DNA of 64,000 bases, taken from assembly GCF_004369225.1 (NCBI RefSeq), contig NZ_QFFZ01000004.1, positions 62,001 to 126,000 on the forward strand, read 5' to 3'. Source of the stretch: Pelotomaculum propionicicum. GTDB lineage: Bacteria; Bacillota; Desulfotomaculia; Desulfotomaculales; Pelotomaculaceae. Made by a program: the position numbers and the translations under genes. The notes under the pieces were generated by a model. That model ran no database searches. It had not been told where the DNA came from and was given only the letters and a program-made list of their open reading frames with translations. Positions 18,466-25,985 of the stretch are shown piece by piece; within the stretch, counting starts at the first letter, position 1, and each line of letters opens with the position of its first letter.

Positions 18466-19239
18466 ATGAAAATTATTGTATTAGCTAAACAAACCTTTGA
18501 TACCGAGGCCAAACTTAGTCTGGACAACAATGGGAAGATAGATGGCCAGGGGGTTAAACTGATTATGAACCCCTATGATGAATTTGCGGTAGAAGAGGGA
18601 CTGCGGATAAAAGAAAAGACAAATGGTGAAGTGACAGTGATCAGCGTAGATAAGGAGCAAGACCAGGATGCCTTGAGGCAGGCCATAGCAATGGGCGCTG
18701 ATGAGGCTGTGATGGTGGTACCCGGTGATGTAGAGTTGGATGAGTATGCTACCGCGACTATATTAGCCAAGGTTATTAGTAAAATGGAGTACGATATCAT
18801 ACTTGGAGGTTTTAGGGCTATAGACGACGGGTCTTGTCAGGTAGCGGGCAGAGTGGCTGAGAGCTTAAATATTCCGGTTGTTAATATGATTACTGAAATC
18901 AAAATTGAGAATGGCAAGGCTCAAGCTACCCGTGACATCGAAGGCGGCAGTGAAGTTATAGAGGTTAAATTACCGGCGGTATTCACAGCCCAGAAAGGAC
19001 TTAACGAACCTAGATATCCCTCAATGAAGGGGATTATGAAGGCCAGGAAAAAACCTGTAAAAATTATCAGACTTGGTGAATTGGGCTTGGTTGAAGATCA
19101 GATTGCCGCCAAGGTGAAACCGGTGTCCTATACGCTGGCGGAACCTCGCAAGGCAGGTCAAGTTATACAGGACGAACCTGCCAAGGCTGTTTCCCAAGCT
19201 GTAAAACTTATACTCGAAAAAGTAAAAGTGGTTGTATAA
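18466..19239 (+). CDS. etfB: Electron transfer flavoprotein beta subunit
   Basis: A 257-residue EtfB with KQTFDTEAKL near the N-terminus, the central NPYDEFAVEEG segment and the SMKGIMKARKKP region. GGGAGG precedes ATG 18466. With EtfA it forms the electron acceptor for a dehydrogenase. The nearest candidates are the FAD oxidase/Fe-S pair at 9865-12508 upstream and the membrane oxidoreductase at 30299 downstream. Confidence 0.95.
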   Translation: MKIIVLAKQTFDTEAKLSLDNNGKIDGQGVKLIMNPYDEFAVEEGLRIKEKTNGEVTVISVDKEQDQDALRQAIAMGADEAVMVVPGDVELDEYATATILAKVISKMEYDIILGGFRAIDDGSCQVAGRVAESLNIPVVNMITEIKIENGKAQATRDIEGGSEVIEVKLPAVFTAQKGLNEPRYPSMKGIMKARKKPVKIIRLGELGLVEDQIAAKVKPVSYTLAEPRKAGQVIQDEPAKAVSQAVKLILEKVKVVV

Positions 19240-19271
19240 GTTTTGATTACAATTTGAGGAGTGAATTTCGC

Positions 19272-20249
19272 ATGACAAAAGGGATTTGGGTTTTTGTTGA
19301 ACACCGTGAAAACCTGATCAAGAAGGTTGTTTTCGAAACTCTTAGTGAAGCAAGAAAGATAGCAGACCAAATTGAGGATGAATTATGTGCGGTTTTAATC
19401 GGTAAAAGTAATGACAGCTTGGTAGAATCCCTTAGTGAGTACGGAGTTGACAAAATATATCTTGCGGAAAACGATGTGCTGAAAACCTATACTACTGATG
19501 GCTTTACCAATGTAATGTCAGATTTAATTAGAAAATATGAGCCAAGAGCTCTACTGATTGGATGCACTATCAACGGACGTGACCTGGCCGCACAGGTAGC
19601 CCAGCGTCTTGCGACAGGTTTATTGACTGATTGCACCGGCATCGAGGTTATTGACAGCCAACTGGTATTCACCCGTCCTATATACGCGGGTAAGGCAACT
19701 GTAAAAGCTTCCTGTAAAACAAACCCCGTTATAGCGACCATTCGCCCCAATACCTTTGCCGCTGTACAGAATAAGAAAGATCCCAAAATAGTCAAAACTG
19801 TTACTGACTGCGGAAATATCCGGCAAGTAGTTATAGATGCAGTCAGACAGGTTTCCCAAAGACCGGAACTTACCGAGGCAAATGTAGTTGTGACAGGTGG
19901 TAGGGGAATTAAGGGTCCGGAAAACTTTAAGCTGTTGGAAGAGCTTGCCGACGTCCTCGGAGGAGCTGTGGGCGCTTCAAGAGCAAGCGTAGATGCCGGG
20001 TGGGCGCCGCATAGTATGCAGGTAGGACAGACCGGTAAAACTGTATCACCTACATTATATATTGCCTGCGGGGTATCAGGAGCTATTCAACACTTCGCTG
20101 GAATGAGTTCTTCCAAGTGTATTTTTGCAATCAATAACGATCCGGAAGCTAATATCTTCAAGATAGCTGACTACGGCATTGTAGGCGACCTTTTTGAGGT
20201 AGTGCCGTTGCTTACAGAAGAATTTAAGAAACTAAAAGCTTCTTCCTAA
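19272..20249 (+). CDS. etfA: Electron transfer flavoprotein alpha subunit
   Basis: A 325-residue EtfA. The C-terminal FAD domain contains VTGGRGIKGPENF, GASRASVDAGW, GQTGKTVSPTLYIA, GVSGAIQHFAGM and FAINNDPEANIF. ATG 19272 has GAGGAGTG upstream and is preferred to TTG 19254, which overlaps that site. No extra N-terminal ferredoxin domain, unlike some bifurcating EtfA. It pairs with the upstream EtfB. Confidence 0.95.
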   Translation: MTKGIWVFVEHRENLIKKVVFETLSEARKIADQIEDELCAVLIGKSNDSLVESLSEYGVDKIYLAENDVLKTYTTDGFTNVMSDLIRKYEPRALLIGCTINGRDLAAQVAQRLATGLLTDCTGIEVIDSQLVFTRPIYAGKATVKASCKTNPVIATIRPNTFAAVQNKKDPKIVKTVTDCGNIRQVVIDAVRQVSQRPELTEANVVVTGGRGIKGPENFKLLEELADVLGGAVGASRASVDAGWAPHSMQVGQTGKTVSPTLYIACGVSGAIQHFAGMSSSKCIFAINNDPEANIFKIADYGIVGDLFEVVPLLTEEFKKLKASS

Positions 20250-20320
20250 GAGTAAATACCAGTATCACATTGCGTAACTTACCCGTAATAAATCGCAGTA
20301 AAAACAGGAAGTGAACCGTT

Positions 20321-21550
20321 GTGAAGGTTTTAGTCTTAAATTGTGGTAGTTCCTCCGTTAAATATAAACTATATGACACTGATGCGAATATTGTTTTAGC
20401 TGAAGGTTTGGCTGAGCGAATTGGCATGCAGGGATCAAGAATTAAGCATCTAGGGCTTGGTGAAAATATAAAAATCAGTATAGAATATGCGCTGTCCGGG
20501 CATGAAGAGGCGATAAAGACGGTCCTGCATCTTTTTACCCATGATAATTATGGTGTGATAAAAAATATTGATGAAATACAGGCTGTAGGCCATCGTATTC
20601 TGCATGGCGGCGAGAGATTCAGCAGTCCTGTAGCAATAGATAACGAGGTGCTGGATTTACTGATACAATGCGTCGAACTGGCGCCACTCCATATGCAGCA
20701 TAACATTGCTGGAATAAAGATATGCCAAAAGCTTATAAATCATGCCACTCAGGTCGCTGTTTTTGATACTGAATTCCATCAAACCATGCCGGATTACGCG
20801 TATATATATCCCATACCATATGATTATTATAAAAAATACAAGGTACGGAAATATGGCTTTCATGGTATCTCTCACAAATACGTGGCTCAAAGGGTGGCTG
20901 AAATTTTATGCGACAAGTCCAAGGTTGAAGATCTGAAGATTATTTCCTGCCATTTAGGCAACGGAGCCAGCCTGTGCGCGATAAAAAGCGGTAAATCTAT
21001 TGATACTACTATGGGCTTGACTCCTTTGGCCGGTTTAATGATGGGCACGCGCAGCGGCGATATAGATCCCGCGGTTATTCCCTTTCTGGCAGAAAAAGAA
21101 AGGATATCTCTGGAGGAGGTGGTCAAAGTCCTTAATGAAAAAAGTGGGGTGTTGGGGATATTTGGCGCTTCCAGCGATTTCAGAGATGTTATAAAGGATG
21201 CCGGGGCGGGAAATGACAGGGCCCGCCTTGCCTTGGATATGTTTATTTACAGAGTCGCCAAATCTATCGGTTCTTTAATCCCAGTCATGGGAGGTCTTGA
21301 TATCCTTGTTTTCACAGCTGGTATTGGAGAGAATTCTTCAGAAATACGCAGAAGGATATGTGAGAAATTTGTGAACATTGGAATTGAAATTGATGAGCAA
21401 TTGAATTTAGAAAATGGGGCGGAAATTGAAATATCGACGGTAAATTCAACGGTAAAAGTGCTTGTGATTCCAACCGATGAGGAAAAAATGATTGCTCAAG
21501 AAACCATCTCAGTTGCCAAATGCTGCTCTAGCCATAAGATGATCAGTTAG
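20321..21550 (+). CDS. ackA: Acetate kinase
   Basis: A 409-residue ASKHA kinase. Signatures include LNCGSSSVKYKL at the N-terminus, HRILHGGERF, KYGFHGISHKYV, CHLGNGASLCAI and TPLAGLMMGTRSGDIDP. GTG start with AGGAAGTG upstream. It converts acetyl phosphate plus ADP to acetate and ATP. Because Xsc makes acetyl phosphate, the pair gives substrate-level phosphorylation without phosphotransacetylase, and none is seen in the window. Confidence 0.95.
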   Translation: MKVLVLNCGSSSVKYKLYDTDANIVLAEGLAERIGMQGSRIKHLGLGENIKISIEYALSGHEEAIKTVLHLFTHDNYGVIKNIDEIQAVGHRILHGGERFSSPVAIDNEVLDLLIQCVELAPLHMQHNIAGIKICQKLINHATQVAVFDTEFHQTMPDYAYIYPIPYDYYKKYKVRKYGFHGISHKYVAQRVAEILCDKSKVEDLKIISCHLGNGASLCAIKSGKSIDTTMGLTPLAGLMMGTRSGDIDPAVIPFLAEKERISLEEVVKVLNEKSGVLGIFGASSDFRDVIKDAGAGNDRARLALDMFIYRVAKSIGSLIPVMGGLDILVFTAGIGENSSEIRRRICEKFVNIGIEIDEQLNLENGAEIEISTVNSTVKVLVIPTDEEKMIAQETISVAKCCSSHKMIS

Positions 21551-21593
21551 TCAGTAGGGAAAAGTCATCATCTTTTCAAGTATAGAGTAATTT

Positions 21594-21735
21594 CGGAAAG
21601 TCGGTTTGCAAAGACCGTTCTGTCATCGCGAGGAGTGAAAGCGACGTGGCGATCTAACAGTATAAAGCGGGGGTAAGAGCCGGAGATTGCTTCGCTTAAC
21701 GCTCGCAATGACAAACGGTAGGACTTTACGAAAGT
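21594..21735. repeat. Palindromic intergenic repeat (CATTGCGAG type)
   Basis: Left arm TGTCATCGCGAGGAGTGAAA... (21621-21655) and right arm ending CGCTCGCAATGACA (to 21713) are imperfect inverted repeats, framed by ACCGTT/AACGGT and AAAGTC/GACTTT. The right arm is shortened internally. Palindromes with CATTGCGAGGAGC arms are known as dispersed non-coding repeats in many bacteria. It separates ackA from the second methyltransferase gene. Confidence 0.75.
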
Positions 21736-21765
21736 ATTCAAGTATATCGTAAGGAGGTTAAAAAA

Positions 21766-22800
21766 GTGGCCAAACAGATGCTGATTGACGCCCTCCGGGG
21801 CAAGAAGACCGACACGGCGCCATGGCTTCCCTATTCGGGTGTGCATTGCGCGTATGTGATTAATGAGCCGGCCGACAAATACCTGAAAGATCCGCAACTG
21901 CTGGCAAAAGGCCTGGTGGAAACAGCCAGAAAGTACAAAGCGGACGGCATCCCCCTGGTTTTTGACCTGTCTGTTGAAGCAGAAGCCATGGGCTTGGAAA
22001 TCAAATATTGGAATGACAATGTTCCTTCGGTACAGTCCCACCCCCTGTCTAATAAAACAGTCGACGAGGCCGGTTTGAAGGTGCCGGGGCCCGATGACGG
22101 ACGCTGGCCGGTACTCTTTGAAGCTGCCAAGATCGCCAAGCCCCAGTTGGATGAATTAGACTGCGCGTTGCTGGGCCTTGCTTGCGGGCCGCTTACGTTG
22201 GCCAGTCACCTGGCGGGAGTGAGGTTTTTTACCGACGTTGTCAAGCAGAAGGAAAGAGCACACAGTGTAATGAAATTCTGCGCGCAAGTCGTGGAGAAAT
22301 CAGTGGAAATGTATGCTGAGATGGGCTGTGAAATTATTGCCATCGTAGATCCGGTGGCTTCCCAGATTAAAAATGAAACATTTAAAGAATTTGTCCACGC
22401 TTACTGTCAAAGCGCAATCGCCGCCATTCACCGGTTGGGTAAAACGTCTGTTTTCTTTATTTGCGGTGACGCCACGAAAGTGCTTGAATCTGTCTGCCAA
22501 CTCGGCACCCACGGGTTCGGGATTGACGAGCAAATGAACATGAATTTCGTCCGCGACCTGGCCCTCAAATACAAGGTTGGATTTGCCGGCAACCTCAAGT
22601 TGACCCTGGCTCTTTCCCTTGGTATCTTGTCACCCCGCGAGGACGCCATCGTAAGCCTGGCGGCGGGTGGTACGGAGGGTTTCACTCTTGCCCCCGGCTG
22701 AGACATGCCCTTTAATGTTCCTGCGGAACATATGCAGCAGGTTTTAGACGCAAAAGACTGGTTCTACAATTACTATCCCAAGTACCCGGCATCCTGGTAA
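21766..22800 (+). CDS. Selenocysteine-containing UroD-family corrinoid methyltransferase 2
   Basis: A 344-residue protein if the in-frame TGA at 22699-22701 is read as Sec. The UroD fold is complete only with readthrough: after the TGA the frame continues DMPFNVPAEHMQQVLDAKDW to a TAA at 22798-22800, the normal C-terminal helix of MtaA relatives. The TGA (residue 312) aligns with C329 of the paralogue at 12595 (LAPACD versus LAPG-U-D), the third zinc ligand of the family. The HxC motif is altered to FFICG, so His is Phe231 while C233 is kept. A hairpin meeting the bacterial SECIS rules follows. Start GTG 21766 follows AAGGAGG. A truncation or sequencing error is the alternative, but is unlikely given the second case at 25632. 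Confidence 0.85.
22715..22731 (+). promoter_or_regulatory. Putative bacterial SECIS element
   Basis: ATGTTCC-TGC-GGAACAT is a perfect 7-bp stem with a 3-base loop whose second base is G. Twenty bases lie between the TGA (22699-22701) and the loop-side end of the left arm (22702-22721), within the usual 16-37 base window for UGA to apical loop. It lies within the coding region, as bacterial SECIS elements do. Confidence 0.75.
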
Positions 22801-22816
22801 GACGGGAGGACATAAC

Positions 22817-23197
22817 ATGCCTGAGAAAAAAATTAAAATCGATGTTTTAACCTTGGACAGCGTGCAATGCGCCGCTTGCGGGTACATGATGGAATCAATC
22901 GCGGCCATGCCTCCCGATGTCCAGGAGGTGATTGAATATAAGGAATGGTCAATCAAGGGCAATGACGGTATCGGTAAATTCATGGAGCTAAAAGGTAAGG
23001 TGCTCCCAACGATTTGTATAGAAGGAGATCTCGTTTTTGAAAGCATCATACCCCAGTATGAAGAGCTTATTGATGAACTGGCGAAGCGGGCCTCCTCTCC
23101 TGAAATGAAAGAACGGTTATTGTCATTGCGTGAAGTGGGATTTAATTTTGACAATATTAAAGAAAATCTGCAAAAAGCAGGCGCTGGCCAGTTTTGA
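22817..23197 (+). CDS. Thioredoxin-like small protein 1 (CAAC)
   Basis: A 126-residue protein with a thioredoxin-like beta-alpha core. The N-terminal LTLDSVQCAACGYMMES carries the redox pair C18/C21, followed by PTICIEGDLVFES (cis-Pro region) and a helical C-terminal extension. It starts 16 bases after the end of the Sec methyltransferase gene. It is the all-Cys member of a set of three paralogues in this cluster (others at 25204 and 25632). Likely a dithiol reductant or methyl/thiol acceptor partner of the methyltransferase system; function inferred only from context. Confidence 0.8.
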   Translation: MPEKKIKIDVLTLDSVQCAACGYMMESIAAMPPDVQEVIEYKEWSIKGNDGIGKFMELKGKVLPTICIEGDLVFESIIPQYEELIDELAKRASSPEMKERLLSLREVGFNFDNIKENLQKAGAGQF

Positions 23198-23201
23198 GCT
23201 T

Positions 23202-23220
23202 GAGGTTATTATTTAACCTC
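23202..23220 (+). terminator. Weak terminator-like hairpin
   Basis: GAGGTTA (23202-23208) and TAACCTC (23214-23220) form a 7-bp stem with a 5-base loop, followed by TTTC, directly after the thioredoxin-like gene. Confidence 0.5.
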
Positions 23221-23280
23221 TTTCAGTTAGTGCGATAGTTTGCATCCATATATATCTCTCTCCTTTCCTTTACATTCCTT

Positions 23281-23351
23281 TGACATGGATAACCTTTAAA
23301 ACAGGTCAAACCTTTTCCTGGTACAGGCCTGAAAGGAGATTATCCATGTCA
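23281..23351. promoter_or_regulatory. 71-base hairpin upstream of the chemoreceptor gene
   Basis: TGACATGGATAA (23281-23292) and TTATCCATGTCA (23340-23351) are perfect 12-base inverted repeats. The stem continues inward with CCTTT/AAAGG and CAGG/CCTG. It is not followed by a T-run. It lies 124 bases before ATG 23475, where no other gene is seen; it may be a leader RNA structure or a small palindromic element. Confidence 0.55.
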
Positions 23352-23474
23352 GGGGGTCTCTCTTTAGTTGCTGCAACATCTCATGAAGGGGTGTACTATA
23401 AGCCATTTTACTTTTAGCCGTATAAACCACCCGCAGTTTTAACTGTTGAAAGGAGGTTCAAGAGTTTTCAGTTT

Positions 23475-24293
23475 ATGGAAGTTTTAGATAAAATAATCAA
23501 CGTTGCTCATTTTTTTAAAAGTCTTTTAGGACCAGGCTATACATTAGGCATTACCGATCTTAAGAGATTTGTCTGGTACTCGGAAGGTAATTTAAAGCTG
23601 GGAATAAAGGTCAATGACCCGGTTAAGCCGGGTTCTATAGCGCATGAAGCCTTACGCTCCGCCCAAAGACAGGTGCGCTTTATATCAAAGGAGTTACACG
23701 GGGTTCCTTTTATGGGTGTCGGTGTTCCTGTTACTGATCAAATGGGAAGAATAGTGGGGAGTATTGTGTACTCTACTGAAACAACCATAGTTGATAAAAT
23801 TCAGGAGATTTCAAGCGATCTGGAAGAGAGGATTATTAGCGGTACTTCTGAAGCTTCCGAACTTTCCGCGGCAGCCCAGCAACAAGCCGCCTCAACCAGT
23901 GAAATGGTTAAAAACGCGGATGAAATAAAAAAAGAGTTAGATATAATGAGGGAAATGCTTGAATTAATCAATGAAGTATCTGTAGCGACTCACCTGCTTG
24001 GTTTAAACGCGGCTATTGAGGCCGCCCGGGCGGGCCAACATGGCCGCAGCTTTTCCGTAGTGGCCGGAGAAATTCGCAAGCTGGCGGAAAGCACCAGGAA
24101 CAATGTTGATAAAACCTCAAAGAATTTAGACGCTGTCAACAAAAATATAGCCGGTTTCTTGGATAATATAAAGCAGATTTCTGATGTTACTGACTCTCAG
24201 GCCTCTGCAATACAAAATGTAGCCGGTATACTTCAAGATCTGGAAGAAAGCGCGCGTCAATTAAGAGGCCTTTCCTCGAGAATTATTAATTAG
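23475..24293 (+). CDS. Soluble methyl-accepting chemotaxis-type receptor
   Basis: A 272-residue cytosolic receptor without membrane segments. An N-terminal sensory region (about 1-110) contains [18 protein letters not shown] and a [18 protein letters not shown] strand set. The signalling hairpin holds the highly conserved tip [33 protein letters not shown]. The AAGGAGG at 23450-23456 is 18 bases from ATG 23475, which is far; no alternative start lies closer in frame. It resembles short soluble receptors such as YfmS. Embedded in the cluster, it may signal the presence or redox state of the substrate. Confidence 0.85.
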   Translation: MEVLDKIINVAHFFKSLLGPGYTLGITDLKRFVWYSEGNLKLGIKVNDPVKPGSIAHEALRSAQRQVRFISKELHGVPFMGVGVPVTDQMGRIVGSIVYSTETTIVDKIQEISSDLEERIISGTSEASELSAAAQQQAASTSEMVKNADEIKKELDIMREMLELINEVSVATHLLGLNAAIEAARAGQHGRSFSVVAGEIRKLAESTRNNVDKTSKNLDAVNKNIAGFLDNIKQISDVTDSQASAIQNVAGILQDLEESARQLRGLSSRIIN

Positions 24294-24340
24294 TTGCAAC
24301 CTGTAACTTAAGTAAATATTGGGGAACGAGAGGTAAAAAA

Positions 24341-25156
24341 GTGAGCAGGTATGCTGGGAAAATCAAATTAGTCATATTGGATATGGCTGGTGTTGTTTGT
24401 GATGGGCCGCAAGACCTAAGGCATATTTATCCCGGTGATGACTTAAAAGGATGCAAAGCCCCGATTATTCCTTTTACAGAGGTCTTGCTCAAGCATAATA
24501 TTGTTGTTGACTGGGCTACCATCAGAAAACATATGGGGCTGTATAAAAAAACTCACTTGCAATTGCTTCTTGAAGATGAAAATGTTAAAAACCAATTTAT
24601 AAAAGAGTATGGACATGATTGTTCTGAAAAAGATTTTAATCAGATCTTTCAAGAGTATGAACTATTACTTAATGAGGTTATTGTTAGGGAAGAATTGGCC
24701 AAGCCAATTGAAGGCGCATTGGAATGTATAGCAGCATTAAGAGAAGCCGGGATAGTTGTTGGCAGTGATACAGGTTATACCAGGGAAGCGTCAACTGCCT
24801 TGAGAAGATTACTGGAAAAAAAATACAATCTTGTATTCGACGTAACTACTGATGCTGAAACAGTAAAAGGAAGGCCAAGTCCCTTTATGGTTTTTGATTG
24901 TATGGATAAAGCGAATGTTTACCCGGTTGAAACGGTGGTTAAGGTTGATGATACTGTGGCGGGGATTTATGAAGGCCGTAATGCCGGAGCATGGACCATT
25001 GGTATTTATAGTAGCGGCAGCAATGATTACGATCAACTGGCTAAAGTAAAGCCTGACTTTTTAGTGCCTTCAATAAAGTATGTTGCAGAAGTGATCTTCC
25101 GTCAGATTGAGTCAAGGCTGAAAAGAGGTAAATTGCCGGGGCAAGGTGTCTTATAA
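24341..25156 (+). CDS. Phosphonatase-like HAD hydrolase (PhnX-related)
   Basis: A 271-residue HAD protein related to phosphonoacetaldehyde hydrolase. Motif I is ILDMAGVVCDG, with nucleophile Asp and Ala two positions later as in PhnX. The cap keeps MGLYKKTH, whose first Lys aligns with the Schiff-base Lys of PhnX (MGLxKxxH). Motif II/III regions are VGSDTGYTREAS and KGRPSPFMVFD, and motif IV is VVKVDDTVAGIYEGRNAG. PhnX cleaves the C-P bond of phosphonoacetaldehyde, the phosphonate analogue of the Xsc substrate sulfoacetaldehyde. The enzyme could act on a C2 aldehyde of the pathway or on phosphonoacetaldehyde taken up alongside; the substrate is open. GTG start after GAGAGGT. Confidence 0.8.
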   Translation: MSRYAGKIKLVILDMAGVVCDGPQDLRHIYPGDDLKGCKAPIIPFTEVLLKHNIVVDWATIRKHMGLYKKTHLQLLLEDENVKNQFIKEYGHDCSEKDFNQIFQEYELLLNEVIVREELAKPIEGALECIAALREAGIVVGSDTGYTREASTALRRLLEKKYNLVFDVTTDAETVKGRPSPFMVFDCMDKANVYPVETVVKVDDTVAGIYEGRNAGAWTIGIYSSGSNDYDQLAKVKPDFLVPSIKYVAEVIFRQIESRLKRGKLPGQGVL

Positions 25157-25203
25157 ATAAAAAGCCGGCCAAGAGAAATTACTGGTGAAAAGGTAGTAAA
25201 AAT

Positions 25204-25539
25204 ATGACACCGTTACATTTAGAAGTCATTTATGCGGGGGATCAAAATCTTTGTTGCTTTTACATGGTGGAGGCAGTGAAGTCCGCGGCCTCCGTTTTCG
25301 AAAATGAGCTTACATGGTCCATTGTAGAGATTTTTAAAAAAGAAGGCTCCAGACGTTTCTATGATTTATCCGTGGCGCTTTACGGGGAAGAGAACGTCAG
25401 AAAATACCACCGCCACGCGCCGATCCCGTCTATTTTTATTGACGGCAAACTTGCATTCAGTCAAATTCCGCCGGTGGAGGAGTTGGAAGAGTACTTGAGG
25501 TTGCTGATCGAAAAAAAGAGACAAGATCAGGAAATCTAG
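25204..25539 (+). CDS. Thioredoxin-like small protein 2 (NLCC)
   Basis: A 111-residue paralogue of the proteins at 22817 and 25632. In register with CAAC of the first it reads N15-L16-C17-C18, so the first active-site Cys is Asn and a Cys is added next to the retained one. The cis-Pro region is IPSIFIDGKLAFS. ATG 25204 is preceded by a GGTGAAAAGG stretch. Probably a specialised redox or metal/thiol carrier partner rather than a classical disulfide reductase; function unknown. Confidence 0.75.
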   Translation: MTPLHLEVIYAGDQNLCCFYMVEAVKSAASVFENELTWSIVEIFKKEGSRRFYDLSVALYGEENVRKYHRHAPIPSIFIDGKLAFSQIPPVEELEEYLRLLIEKKRQDQEI

Positions 25540-25631
25540 TGATTTAGGGGAAGGCATCCTCGATTGATTACTGTTTGCTAAGGAGAGGCTCCGGGACAAG
25601 CGGGAGTAAATAAAGGGAAGTGGGGGTATAT

Positions 25632-25904
25632 ATGAGTAAGGTCGTTGTTGAAATTTTAACCACCGATCAATGAGCGTCCGGAACCTACATGGTTGAATCG
25701 GTAAAGGCTTTACCGAAGGAAATTCAGGCTATGATCGAATTACAGGTATGGAACATAGAAAGAATTGACGTGATTAATCGAAAAATGTCTTTACGCGCAA
25801 AATCCATACCCAGTATTGCTATAAATCAGGAGATGATCTTTGAATCCACTATTCCGCCCCAGGAAGACTTGATTTCCGCAATTCAAAAAAAGTATTCTCC
25901 TTAA
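25632..25904 (+). CDS. Selenocysteine-containing thioredoxin-like small protein 3
   Basis: A 90-residue protein if TGA 25671-25673 is Sec. Upstream of the TGA the frame encodes MSKVVVEILTTDQ, matching KIDVLTLDSVQ of the paralogue at 22817. Downstream it continues ASGTYMVESVKALPKEIQ, matching AACGYMMESIAAMPPDVQ. The TGA thus falls exactly on the first Cys of the CAAC motif; the second Cys is Gly17, so Sec14 stands alone. The remaining fold matches (IPSIAINQEMIFES near the cis-Pro). A SECIS-like hairpin lies 32 bases after the TGA. The start codon has only a weak GGGGG ribosome site. Read as a pseudogene, it would lack its active site by a single stop while otherwise intact. Confidence 0.8.
25698..25716 (+). 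promoter_or_regulatory. Putative bacterial SECIS element
   Basis: TCGGTAAA-GGC-TTTACCGA forms a perfect 8-bp stem with a 3-base loop beginning with G. The loop (25706-25708) starts 32 bases after the TGA at 25671-25673, inside the 16-37 base range of the bacterial model. Size and loop match the element at 22715. Confidence 0.72.
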
Positions 25905-25985
25905 ACTGTCTCTAACAACATTGCTTTTTTTTAAAAAGTTCCGCATTTGAACTGCTAAGCTTTTTAAGGTTAGGGGGTAGACCAT

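Noticed and set aside
22699-22701. TGA as an ordinary stop giving a 311-residue methyltransferase
   Set aside because: The frame continues with the family's conserved C-terminal segment for 32 codons, the TGA replaces a conserved Cys codon, and a SECIS-like hairpin follows; a second gene nearby shows the same pattern.
25682-25694. AACC-TACAT-GGTT hairpin as the SECIS of the thioredoxin-like gene
   Set aside because: Only 4 bp, no G at the start of the loop and too close to the TGA; the 8-bp hairpin at 25698-25716 fits much better.
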